From contig QBYK01000003.1 of NCBI GenBank assembly GCA_003282865.1, forward strand, positions 1-64,000: DNA of 64,000 bases, read 5' to 3'. A model generated the notes under the pieces. That model ran no database searches. It saw nothing but the letters and a program-made list of their open reading frames with translations, and was not told the origin of the DNA. Made by a program: the position numbers and the translations under genes. Below are positions 21,296-30,878 of this stretch, piece by piece (positions within the stretch are counted from its first letter, which is position 1; the number at the start of each line of letters is the position of its first letter). The stretch comes from SAR116 cluster bacterium AG-325-I21. Lineage in GTDB: Bacteria > Pseudomonadota > Alphaproteobacteria > Puniceispirillales > Puniceispirillaceae.

Positions 21296-22168
21296 TCAGG
21301 CTGGCGGTTCACCAATAACCGTACAGCGCTCCATGTACCGAGGTTCATCGTCAGGATAATCCATCACCGCGAAATGCATCATCGAACGATTATCCCAAAT
21401 CAGCAAATCTTTTTCGGTCCATCGATGTCTATACAAAAATTGAGGTTGAGTTGAATGATGATACAAAAACTCCAAAATGGCCTTGCTTTCGTTAACATCA
21501 AGTCCATCAATGTGTGACGTAAAGCCCGGATTGACAAACAGGCTTTTGCGCCCTGTTTCGGGCTTGGTGCGAACTAATGGATGCCGTGCGCAATTAGCTC
21601 CATCCATATCCCCTTCAACCACGACGGGTTTCGCATATTGTGTACGGGCCGCCACTTCAAAATCATGCCATGCGAAAAGCGGAGCGAGAATGGCTTTCAT
21701 TCCGTCACTCAAAGCGTCATAAGCTGCGGCCTGATCGGCAAAAATAGTGTCTCCACCCACAGGTGGAATAGTTTTGGCGTGGAGCAACGATGCCTGAGCT
21801 GGACGATTACGAAATGACACATCCGAATGCCAATAAGTGCCAGCCCCTTTTCGCCCTTTTGGCGTTCCATCTTTACCAACCTGATTAGATACGCGGTAAA
21901 TTTCTGGGTGATCAGGGTGAATATAGCGGCTCACTGTGTCTTGCAGTGGGGTTTCACGCGGATCGCCAAACAGTGGGCCAAAATGTTGTGAAAGTGCAAT
22001 GTGCTGCTCGCTGGTCAAATTCTGCTCGTGGATAACCATTAGCCCGCCAGCATCGTTCCATGCACCCACAAGATCTTGGGCTAAATTGTCACTAAATCCT
22101 GCCGAGAGATCGAGACCAAAAATCTCAGCGCCGAACCCCCGTGTTAATGGTTTTATTTGGTAATCCAT
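21296..22168 (-). CDS. TauD/TfdA family Fe(II)/2-oxoglutarate dioxygenase
   Basis: YWHSDVSF (HxD) and WDNRSMMHFAVMDY (distal His). Confidence 0.93.
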   Translation of the reverse strand: MDYQIKPLTRGFGAEIFGLDLSAGFSDNLAQDLVGAWNDAGGLMVIHEQNLTSEQHIALSQHFGPLFGDPRETPLQDTVSRYIHPDHPEIYRVSNQVGKDGTPKGRKGAGTYWHSDVSFRNRPAQASLLHAKTIPPVGGDTIFADQAAAYDALSDGMKAILAPLFAWHDFEVAARTQYAKPVVVEGDMDGANCARHPLVRTKPETGRKSLFVNPGFTSHIDGLDVNESKAILEFLYHHSTQPQFLYRHRWTEKDLLIWDNRSMMHFAVMDYPDDEPRYMERCTVIGEPPA

Positions 22169-22223
22169 TTTTGTGATCCGTCCTCACCTTTATATATTTC
22201 TGTAAAATGGCCCGGTCTTAAAG

Positions 22224-22517
22224 TTAATCTGTTGCCTCAATAATGCGAATACCTCGGATTGCCCCCCCGTCAAGTGCCGCAAGTGCCGCTGCGTAACCGG
22301 GGCTGTCATGTGCCGCGATGGCCGCGTCAAGCGAGTCAAATTCAATCAGCACAGTCCGCTCACTTAAGCCTCCCTCATAGGTTTTTTCCGGAATGCCCCG
22401 CGCCAGAAACCTTCCACCACCGGCGCTAAGCGCGGGACCGGCAAGGGCGGCGTAGGCCGATAATTTATTGTCATCAAGGACTTTCTCATATGTACTAATC
22501 CAATAAGCTTTTGGCAT
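22224..22517 (-). CDS. DUF1330 domain protein (paralog of 20945..21238)
   Basis: MPKAYWISTYEKVLDDNKLSAYAALAGPALSAGGGRFLARG. Start set at MPKAYW. Confidence 0.88.
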   Translation of the reverse strand: MPKAYWISTYEKVLDDNKLSAYAALAGPALSAGGGRFLARGIPEKTYEGGLSERTVLIEFDSLDAAIAAHDSPGYAAALAALDGGAIRGIRIIEATD

Positions 22518-22873
22518 TTTTTTATTCCATTTCACCCGCGAATTAAATCAAAAAAACATCCAGCTTTGCGGGATCAAACCTGGATATCAGCCTATTATGG
22601 GCATCGACGCTATGAAATCGCGTTAACCAATAAGAAAAGTTTGGCAGGCACTGTGCGGAATTACAACTGGAAAATATTTGCGTGTTTGGTCGGTTTTGGT
22701 AATGTATTTTCTGAAGATAGGGTCTCAAGGGGCGCATTAGACGTATCACATTCTGTGGACTTGCAAATGTTAGCAGAAACGCCGCCAGAAATTTGAATGG
22801 TAATGGATTTGGACTAACGCTGACCGTCTATACAAATCGATTTATAGCTGTAAGAAAAATGGGGGCTTAGCCA

Positions 22874-23779
22874 ATGTCTAACAATAACATCCAAGACTTA
22901 ATAAGTCCCCACGTTCAAGGCTTTTTTCACTCGTCAAGTAATACGATTAGCTATGTGGTGCAAGACCAAAATAGTAACGCCTGTGCGGTCATTGATAGTG
23001 TCCTTGATCTTGACTATGCGTCTGGAACGATTGGTTACACCCATGCAGATGTGATCATTGATTTTATCGAAACACATCAATTATCACTAGAATGGCTGAT
23101 AGAAACGCATGTTCATGCTGATCATTTGTCAGCAGCGCCGTACATTCAACAACAGCGTGGCGGCAAAATTGGAATTGCCAAGCAGATTGTTGAAGTGCAG
23201 CGGGTGTTTGGCAAAATGTTCAATGCTGGCACTGAATTTCAACGTGACGGTAGCCAATTTGATTTTTTATTCAATGATGGTAGCCAGTACACGATTGGCG
23301 GCATGTCTGTTTCTGTGATGCATACTCCGGGTCATACACCAGCCTGCATGACGCATGTTATCGGTGACGCGGCATTTGTTGGTGACACATTGTTTATGCC
23401 TGACGGCGGGACTGCCCGAGCTGATTTTCCCGGTGGTGATGCTGCCCAGCTTTATCATTCCATCCAGAGAATTCTCTCACTTCCCGAGGAAACCCGTATT
23501 TTCGTTTGCCATGATTACGGTCCCAATGGCCGCGATGTAGCGTGGCAAACCACTGTTGGTGAGGAACGCCTGAAGAATATCCATGTCGGAAACGGAGCTA
23601 GCGAGGCAGAATTTGTTGCAATGCGGGAAAAGCGTGACGCTACTCTCGCGATGCCAAGCCTGATTATGCCGTCCATTCAGGTGAATATGCGGGCAGGGCA
23701 TATGCCGGCCAATGAATCGAATGGTGAGATCTATCTAAAAGTTCCTTTGTCAGGACTTCGTAAGGAACGTTCGAACTAA
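22874..23779 (+). CDS. MBL-fold metallohydrolase, persulfide dioxygenase-like
   Basis: ETHVHADHLSAAPYIQ, HTPGHTPACMTHVIGDAAFVGDTLF, CHDYGPNGRD. Confidence 0.9.
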   Translation: MSNNNIQDLISPHVQGFFHSSSNTISYVVQDQNSNACAVIDSVLDLDYASGTIGYTHADVIIDFIETHQLSLEWLIETHVHADHLSAAPYIQQQRGGKIGIAKQIVEVQRVFGKMFNAGTEFQRDGSQFDFLFNDGSQYTIGGMSVSVMHTPGHTPACMTHVIGDAAFVGDTLFMPDGGTARADFPGGDAAQLYHSIQRILSLPEETRIFVCHDYGPNGRDVAWQTTVGEERLKNIHVGNGASEAEFVAMREKRDATLAMPSLIMPSIQVNMRAGHMPANESNGEIYLKVPLSGLRKERSN

Positions 23780-24028
23780 TAGTAGTGAGTGATATGACTT
23801 ATTGTATTTATTTATATTTTTTAATAAAGCTTTCAAAGCGGACTGCTCCAACCCAATCTTTTGAATGGGTTGCATTTGCTGGCTAGCTGATTTTTGTGCA
23901 GCGAATTACCGAAGCGCCGTTATCTGGGGGCCGCAATGTCCTCTTTTTTCTTGCTAATAGCGCGGTCCCACCCTTAGCATGAGAGAATATAGGTGAAGAC
24001 TGAAAGCCCGGATCAAGGATTTCACAAT

Positions 24029-24931
24029 ATGAGTCTGGATTATAACGCTCCACTTGATTATTTGCCGCGCATTAAAAGTTATTATCTGGGCCTTGGATAT
24101 GGCAAGCCCTATCAATGGGCTCGGCAAGATGATGTGCCATTTACCCAACTTGAAAAGCCACTGAGTGATGCCAAAATTGGTATTGTAACCACCGCGTCAC
24201 TTTTTGATCCGAAAAATGGTGATCAGGGGCCTCTCGCACCCTATAATGGCAGGGCCAAGTTTTTTATAAGTTATGCTGAACCAATATCCCCATTTCCTGA
24301 TGTGCGCGTCTCGCATATAGCGATTGACCGAGCACACACTACCGCAAGTGATACAGCGAGCTATTTTCCCCTTGCTGCGATGCTTCGCCTTGCAGATGCA
24401 GGCCATATTGGCTCAGTTTCGAAGAATTTTTACGGTTTGCCAACAAATCGGTCGCAGCGTGTTACCAAGCAAACAGACTGCCCCCTATTATTATCGCTCT
24501 GCCTGGAGGATGATGTTGACGCTGTTGTGATGGTGCCTAATTGTCCGGTATGTCATCAATCAATGGCACTAGCATCTACCCATCTGGAAGCAGCTGGTAT
24601 CCCAACTGTAATTATGGGATGTGCCAAGGATATTATCGAACATGTTGGTGCGCCTCGGTTGCTGTTCAATGATTTGCCGCTTGGCAATGGAGCTGGGTTG
24701 CCGCATGATCAACCATCGCAGGATTTGGCCGCTAGAATGGCAGTCGATTTGCTGGTTACGGCTACCGCGCCGCGCACAACACAGCAATCTTCCCTGATAT
24801 GGTCTGGTGCGGCAGATTGGAAAAAGGATTATTCCAATATTGCGCTGCTATCAGATGAGGAGATTGCCTACCGTCGCGCCGAATTTGATGCAGTGAAGGA
24901 CGATGCGGCAAAGCTCAAATCGGCCCTTTAA
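24029..24931 (+). CDS. glycine/sarcosine/betaine reductase selenoprotein B (GrdB)-like protein without Sec
   Basis: VDAVVMVPNCPVCHQSMALASTHLEAAGIPTVIMG...VGAPRLLFNDLPLGNGAGLP resembles the CxxC/EIERAGIPVVH region of GrdB. No in-frame TGA. Confidence 0.7.
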   Translation: MSLDYNAPLDYLPRIKSYYLGLGYGKPYQWARQDDVPFTQLEKPLSDAKIGIVTTASLFDPKNGDQGPLAPYNGRAKFFISYAEPISPFPDVRVSHIAIDRAHTTASDTASYFPLAAMLRLADAGHIGSVSKNFYGLPTNRSQRVTKQTDCPLLLSLCLEDDVDAVVMVPNCPVCHQSMALASTHLEAAGIPTVIMGCAKDIIEHVGAPRLLFNDLPLGNGAGLPHDQPSQDLAARMAVDLLVTATAPRTTQQSSLIWSGAADWKKDYSNIALLSDEEIAYRRAEFDAVKDDAAKLKSAL

Positions 24932-25029
24932 ACACCCATGATATTTAGGGTGTTGCTTGGGCTTGGCGATCCAGCGTTCGGTAATTTTTTTTGGTAAAGC
25001 CTTTTTCAGGCCAGTTCAAAGATTGTTTT

Positions 25030-26466
25030 TTAATTTTTTGGTTTTGGCAATTTTTCGATTTCCACTTTAAGGGCTTTGGCGGCTTCACTTTCTGGATTCA
25101 AAATATCCTGCAATTTTTGCCATGCTGTTTGTGCTTGTTCAGTGTCACCAGATAATTGGGCAAGATGTCCTTTGAAAAACAGAATTTGTGGGTTGTTTGG
25201 CGCAATCCTTTCACCCTTTGTAAGAACCAGTTTTGCTCGCTCAAGTTCGGCTTTTGTGGTTCCCATGTTCAGAATTTGCTGAAGCAGGGCAAGTTTGAGA
25301 TCAAGATTTTCAGGTGTATATTTTGCGCCATTAGTAAGCGCATCAAGTGCATTTTCTGCTTTGCCGAGCGCATTGTAGGCGCGAGCGAGGCGCATCCATC
25401 CATCAGTGTCATTGGGTTCTTCTACAAGCCGGTCATGAAGACGCTGAACCATACCGGCAATCATCTCATTCTGCTCTTCCTCTGTCATTAAGGCGGCATC
25501 AGCTAACGCTGATGCATCGGGGCCAGTCAGTTCGGCAGTGTTTGACAGATCAAGGGGTATGTTTCCCGCTTCGGCAGCACTTTTTATATTGGCGCGAACA
25601 GTCGAAATCCATGGTGCGTTCGGTTGCGATTTGGCAAGAAGATTCTGCCACAGCCGGATGGCACTTGCATTGTCGCCATCTTGAAATGCGGCAAGACCTG
25701 CGAGGAACATGGCGCGAGGCTCGCTTGGGTTAGCTTCAAGAACCGTTTTGATAAGGGCACGCGCCGGCAAGGTTATTTGGCCATCGGCAGCGCGACTAAA
25801 AGCTTCGGCAAGCATCGCCATGATGCTGGGATCGCTTTGGGTAATGTCAATAGCAGTGCGTAAGGCTCGAATTTCTGTCTCACTGTCACTAAGTGCACTG
25901 GCGGCCTGTGCTAGCGAAAGCCATGCTTTGACATTTTGCGGTGATTGTTTGGTTGCGCTAATTGCTTTTTTAAAAGCGTCGGCGGCTTCACTCTGGCTTT
26001 TATTCGCATTAGCTTGGGCTGCGGCAATTTCGGCGCTTCGGTTGGCAATTGGTTGGTCAGAGCTTCGCGGGCTGCCAAGGCCAAGATAAACGGAGGTAGA
26101 AAGTGCGGGCACCAGCAGGCTGAGCATAATAATGCGCGGCGTAAAAAAATATTGGTTTTCATGTTGCTGCTGGTCCATATCCAATGTTAAAGCCAGCAAT
26201 CGTCTATCTATTTCATGGCAGGCATTGGCATGTTCTTTGGCGCTGATAGTTCCATTCTGCTGCTCGCTATCACGTTGCTTACGTTCATTCTGTAAAAGAT
26301 CAATTTGCTGGTAAAGTTGGATAGTTTGATCGCTGCCCTGCATGTGCGTGCGGCCACGCTTAATGATCCAGAGCATTAAACCCGTCAGGCCAATGCCGCA
26401 AATAATTGTGCCAGTGATCATTGGCAAGCTGGCAAAAGACAGATTTTCTAGCATCTGTTCAATCAT
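25030..26466 (-). CDS. ccmI: cytochrome c biogenesis protein CcmI (TPR)
   Basis: N-terminal TM helix, QRDSEQQNGTISAKEHANACHEIDRRLLALT, C-terminal TPRs. Overlaps ccmH. Confidence 0.9.
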   Translation of the reverse strand: MIEQMLENLSFASLPMITGTIICGIGLTGLMLWIIKRGRTHMQGSDQTIQLYQQIDLLQNERKQRDSEQQNGTISAKEHANACHEIDRRLLALTLDMDQQQHENQYFFTPRIIMLSLLVPALSTSVYLGLGSPRSSDQPIANRSAEIAAAQANANKSQSEAADAFKKAISATKQSPQNVKAWLSLAQAASALSDSETEIRALRTAIDITQSDPSIMAMLAEAFSRAADGQITLPARALIKTVLEANPSEPRAMFLAGLAAFQDGDNASAIRLWQNLLAKSQPNAPWISTVRANIKSAAEAGNIPLDLSNTAELTGPDASALADAALMTEEEQNEMIAGMVQRLHDRLVEEPNDTDGWMRLARAYNALGKAENALDALTNGAKYTPENLDLKLALLQQILNMGTTKAELERAKLVLTKGERIAPNNPQILFFKGHLAQLSGDTEQAQTAWQKLQDILNPESEAAKALKVEIEKLPKPKN

Positions 26467-27089
26467 TTTTTGTGCCTGTCCTTTTCATTGCTGTTTGCAC
26501 TGTTGCGGGTAATCAGCATGGTCTCAATACGAGCGTGGTCTGAGGCCCCAAGGTCAGGTGAAGCGGGAATAGGAAGGCTCCGACGGGCTAGCACAATTAT
26601 CGACACACCAAGTCCGAAGAACCCAATCGGAGCAAGCCACAAAAATGCCGTACCCCTGTCAAGGGGCGGGTTGAATAACACGTAATCTCCGTATTTCTGC
26701 CGAATCTGGTCAATGATAACTTCATCACTACGTCCGGCAGAAATCTGGCGGCGCACCTCAGTCCGAAGATCACGCGCAAGATCGGCATCACTATCGTCAA
26801 TGGATTGGTTCTGGCAAACCAAACAGCGGAGCTGTTTTGAAAGAGCGCGCGCGCGCGCCTCGAGTTTTGGATCGACAAGTATTTCCTCTGGCGTGATTGC
26901 CAAGGCTGGTGTTGTTCCGACTGTGAATACCGTTGTGGTTAATGGCGTCATTATCATTACCGCCAAAAAAACACTAAAACCAGCCGCACGCCGGAGGGGC
27001 TTTGTTGGCAGAAATGGCAGATAGACTTTTATCAATCTTACTATGCGGTGGAATAAATGGGACATGGTTCCAAAATCGACGAATATCAT
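26463..27089 (-). CDS. ccmH: cytochrome c maturation protein CcmH
   Basis: LRCLVCQNQSIDDSDADLARDLR; GDYVLFNPP. Confidence 0.95.
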   Translation of the reverse strand: MIFVDFGTMSHLFHRIVRLIKVYLPFLPTKPLRRAAGFSVFLAVMIMTPLTTTVFTVGTTPALAITPEEILVDPKLEARARALSKQLRCLVCQNQSIDDSDADLARDLRTEVRRQISAGRSDEVIIDQIRQKYGDYVLFNPPLDRGTAFLWLAPIGFFGLGVSIIVLARRSLPIPASPDLGASDHARIETMLITRNSANSNEKDRHKK

Positions 27090-27646
27090 GATCCGAGGTC
27101 CTCCAATGCTGGCATAATCGTGTTATCGATGATGCCCCGCGTAATTGGGCCAGCATGCCGGAGCACAACTACCCCATCCCTGTCCAATAAATAGGTTTCA
27201 GGAACACCATAAACGCCCCACCTTATGCCGTTGCGGCCATCAATATCCATGCCAATGGCCTGAAACGGGTTGCCAAACTGCTGCAAAAATTCTGCCGTAT
27301 CTTCGCTGCGATCCTTATAGGCAATGCCAAAAATAGCAATATTTTTTGATATCATTTCGAGGGCTGGCGCCTCCACACGGCAGGGCGCACACCATGATGC
27401 AAAGAAATTTACCAACAAAGGCTGGCCGCGGAATTCGGTCAGCGTGACGCTGTTTTCGTTGTTGTGGTCTTGCTGCCTCAGCCGTGGCAGCGTTGTTTGT
27501 GGCGCTGGCTTACCAACAAGAACCGATGGCAATTGTGCGGGGTCACGGCTTCCCAATAATGTGCTGTAAAGCGCAATCGCCCCAAACAGTGCCAGGACGG
27601 CAAAAGCTAAAAGGGGCAATAAAAAGGACAGGCGAACCTTGCTCAT
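27086..27646 (-). CDS. ccmG: thiol:disulfide interchange protein CcmG/DsbE
   Basis: LVNFFASWCAPCRVEAPAL; WGVYGVPETYLLDRDG. Confidence 0.95.
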   Translation of the reverse strand: MSKVRLSFLLPLLAFAVLALFGAIALYSTLLGSRDPAQLPSVLVGKPAPQTTLPRLRQQDHNNENSVTLTEFRGQPLLVNFFASWCAPCRVEAPALEMISKNIAIFGIAYKDRSEDTAEFLQQFGNPFQAIGMDIDGRNGIRWGVYGVPETYLLDRDGVVVLRHAGPITRGIIDNTIMPALEDLGS

Positions 27647-29664
27647 CCCTTGCCGCCTCTAGAAAGGGGGGGTGCTGCCATATGAGTGTCTGATACGGCA
27701 ACGCCTGTAATAGCTGCATTTTGGCGTCTGACAGTCCGTTGACGGCCAAAAACAGCTACAAGCCCGCCAACTGCCATGAGTGCGGCTCCTCCCCAGATCC
27801 AGCTAATCAAAGGTTTGTAGTAAAGTCGCAATGTATAGCCAATTTGGGCATCGCCATCGCCGAGGACGGCGTAATCATCACCGCGCAAGGTTGGCCGGAT
27901 AGCTGCTTCAGTTGTAGTTTGCCGTTCGGCACTGTAGATACGTTTTTCAGGCCTTAAAACAGCAAATAAGTTTCCAGCTTCATCGCGATATTCCAATTGC
28001 GCGGCAACGGCCTGATAATTTGGCCCCTGAACCTGTTGTATGCCGGTAAACGTTATGTTTCGATCGGCTATTCTAATAACATCGCCGGGGTTTGCGCGCA
28101 CCACTTGTTCGCTATTGAAAAGGCTATCACCAACCGCGCCAAGCATGAAAATAACGATGCCGAAATGTGCAACCCACATTCCGATCACATCGCGTGGAAG
28201 GCGCTTTAATCTAGCGCTGAAATTGGCCGATTTGGTGGGCCTAAGCTGTAGCCAAATATCAGCTCCGATACCCGCGCTTAGCCAGCCAATAAGTCCCAAT
28301 GCAGCTAGGGGCCCAATGCCAAATCTCGCCTCAAAAGACAGCAATGCAATGCAGGCTATGGCGCCTCCAGCTAAGGCGCAGATCATAACTGGTTGTAAGC
28401 GCGTTGTTCTGCCGCGCCGCCATGCCATTACCGGTCCAATCGCCATGATCATCATTAAAATTGCCATAACTGGATTGAAGGTGGCGTCAAAATAGGGTGG
28501 GCCAACCGTAATGCGCGCGCCGGTTACCAATTCAAGACCAAGAGGGTAAAAGGTGCCAAGCAGCACAATGGCAGTGGCAACAATGAGTAACATATTGTTT
28601 GCAATAAGGGCACCCTCACGGCTTGTCAGAGTAAAATCTGCTGTGGTGAAAAGCTTTGGTCCACGCCATGCATACAGGGCTAGCGGAATACCAACAGCAA
28701 ATAACAAAATCATCAGAACAAAAACACCTCGAGCCGGATCAGATGCAAAACTGTGAACTGATGTAAGCAAGCCCGACCGAACAATAAATGTACCAACCAA
28801 CGATAAGGAAAATGCCATGATAGCAAGCAGCACGGTCCAGCTTTTGAGCTGGCCCCGTTTTTCAACGACGATCGCCGAATGTAGCAGGGCTGTGGCTGCA
28901 AGCCATGGCATCAAGGATGCGTTTTCTACAGGATCCCAAAACCACCAGCCGCCCCAGCCAAGTTCATAATAGGCCCACCAGCTTCCAAGTGCGATCCCGC
29001 AGGTAAGGGCGCACCAAGCCGCTATAACCCAAGGCCTCATCCATTTTGCCCACATCCTGTCAACCTCTCCGGTTATTAGGGCTGCAACCGCAAAGGCAAA
29101 GGCCATCGATAGGCCGACATAACCAAGATAAAGCATTGGCGGGTGGATGGCGAGGCCTGGATCTTGCAAAATGGGGTTAAGCCCCTTGCCATCAAGTGGA
29201 ATTGTCGAAAGTCGTTGGAAAGGGTTTGATGTAAACAGGCTAAAAGCCAGAAAGCTAGCACTTACCATGCCTTGAATAGCGAGAATACGTGCTTTTAAGG
29301 CAATTGGCATAGTTCGGCCACCAAGTGCCATCAACCCGCCATAAATGACCAAAATTAAAATCCACAATAGAAGTGAACCCTCATGATTGCCCCACGTGCC
29401 CGAAATTTTATAGATCATTGGCTTGGTGGAATGGGAATGATTTGCTACCAGCGCCAGCGAAAAATCCGATGTAATGAAGCCCCAGACAAGGGCAGAAAAT
29501 GAGAGAATGACGGCAAGCGTAACGCTGATCGCTGCCGCTGGTGCCACCAGCATCATTGCAATGTTTCGGCGCGCAGCCCCGAACAATGGCACCACGCTTT
29601 GTGCAAGGCTTAGGATAAATGCGGTGATCAACGCAAAATGACCAAATTCGGCTATCATAATCAC
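27643..29664 (-). CDS. ccmF: heme lyase CcmF
   Basis: SGTWGNHEGSLLLWILIL; ELGWGGWWFWDPVENASLMPWL (WWD domain). Confidence 0.97.
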   Translation of the reverse strand: MIMIAEFGHFALITAFILSLAQSVVPLFGAARRNIAMMLVAPAAAISVTLAVILSFSALVWGFITSDFSLALVANHSHSTKPMIYKISGTWGNHEGSLLLWILILVIYGGLMALGGRTMPIALKARILAIQGMVSASFLAFSLFTSNPFQRLSTIPLDGKGLNPILQDPGLAIHPPMLYLGYVGLSMAFAFAVAALITGEVDRMWAKWMRPWVIAAWCALTCGIALGSWWAYYELGWGGWWFWDPVENASLMPWLAATALLHSAIVVEKRGQLKSWTVLLAIMAFSLSLVGTFIVRSGLLTSVHSFASDPARGVFVLMILLFAVGIPLALYAWRGPKLFTTADFTLTSREGALIANNMLLIVATAIVLLGTFYPLGLELVTGARITVGPPYFDATFNPVMAILMMIMAIGPVMAWRRGRTTRLQPVMICALAGGAIACIALLSFEARFGIGPLAALGLIGWLSAGIGADIWLQLRPTKSANFSARLKRLPRDVIGMWVAHFGIVIFMLGAVGDSLFNSEQVVRANPGDVIRIADRNITFTGIQQVQGPNYQAVAAQLEYRDEAGNLFAVLRPEKRIYSAERQTTTEAAIRPTLRGDDYAVLGDGDAQIGYTLRLYYKPLISWIWGGAALMAVGGLVAVFGRQRTVRRQNAAITGVAVSDTHMAAPPLSRGGKG

Positions 29665-29835
29665 AGTTGGCTTTCTAACAGTGACAGTTCATCAAAGATG
29701 CAAGCGGCGGTTTTCAGGACCAAATATGAAAACAGGTTAGCACAAAATGGTGTGGGGTAAAATAAACGCAATAGTTAGCCGGCGGGAGCAAGACGATATG
29801 TCGCACAAGTCAAATTTGTAGGATTTTATTTAGTT

Positions 29836-30765
29836 TTAACCGTAAAATAACCAAAATAGAATTATCGGCACAGTGGCGCTGGCTATAGCTGTGCTCAAAA
29901 GAATTGCTGATGCTGTGCGACCAGTGTAGGCACCGTAATGATTTGCCAGCATAAACACATTGGCAGCAACTGGAAGACAGCTTGAGAGGATTGCCACCTT
30001 CACCCAAAGTGGCTCTTGTCCTGGTATGCCTAAAAAGAACAGCGCTACCAAAAGGGGATGTAAAATGAGCTTTAGTAAGGATATCGCCGAAACTTCAGCC
30101 GCTGCGGCCCGAACCGGTTGTCCAAAAAGGGTTGCGCCAAGGGCGAAAAGTGCAACCGGTGCGGCGGCTCCAGCCAGTAAAGTGCCGAATTGTTGCGGAA
30201 TTTGTGGCAAAATCAACCCCGATGCTGAAAATAGCAGGCCGGCAAGAACCGCAACAACCAGCGGGTTGGCAATCATGGTGAGGAAAATGCGTTTGATCGC
30301 GGCAATCGGTCCACCTTCATTGCCAGACACAAAACAGGCGGTAAGGGTTAGGAGTACAATTGTATCGGCAAATAGAATCAATGCCATCGGCAGCGCGGCT
30401 CCGTCACCAAAGGCCAGAATGGCAAGTGGGATTCCCATATATCCGTAATTTGGATATGCAACGTTCAATCCAAAAATACCGCTTTCTAAACGTCCAAGGC
30501 GAAACAAAAACTGCGCAATCAATGCCGCGGTCAAATAAATAATAATGGTGCTACTTTCATACCGCCAGATAAATCCCCAATTCAAAATGGCGGCTGGATC
30601 GCTAGCTGTAATCTTCAGAAACATAAAGGGCGGCAGGGTGACGTAAAAAGCGAATTTAGACATGGTACGTGCGCCAGCTACATCAATAAACCCTATGGCA
30701 TGAGCTCCAAATCCAAGAAAGATCAGGGCAAAAAATGGGATCGAAATATTTAAGACGTCAAGCAT
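29836..30765 (-). CDS. AEC family transporter
   Basis: Multiple TM helices; LNVAYPNYGYMGIPLAILAFG. Confidence 0.85.
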   Translation of the reverse strand: MLDVLNISIPFFALIFLGFGAHAIGFIDVAGARTMSKFAFYVTLPPFMFLKITASDPAAILNWGFIWRYESSTIIIYLTAALIAQFLFRLGRLESGIFGLNVAYPNYGYMGIPLAILAFGDGAALPMALILFADTIVLLTLTACFVSGNEGGPIAAIKRIFLTMIANPLVVAVLAGLLFSASGLILPQIPQQFGTLLAGAAAPVALFALGATLFGQPVRAAAAEVSAISLLKLILHPLLVALFFLGIPGQEPLWVKVAILSSCLPVAANVFMLANHYGAYTGRTASAILLSTAIASATVPIILFWLFYG

Positions 30766-30878
30766 GGAATAAAATGCCGCTTAGCTTATAGGTTGGTTTA
30801 TCTAGCATGGTTTCAAGGTTGCCCGCTATGCCAGAGACCGCAGGAAGTAAAATTATCAGGCGCACAGCCTATCGGGGA

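Noticed and set aside
24029-24931. Selenocysteine insertion in the GrdB-like gene
   Set aside because: The ORF has no in-frame TGA; the expected Sec position is a non-Sec residue.
24931-24955. AACACCC...GGGTGTT hairpin after the GrdB-like gene as terminator
   Set aside because: Stem present but no T tract after it; only weak support.
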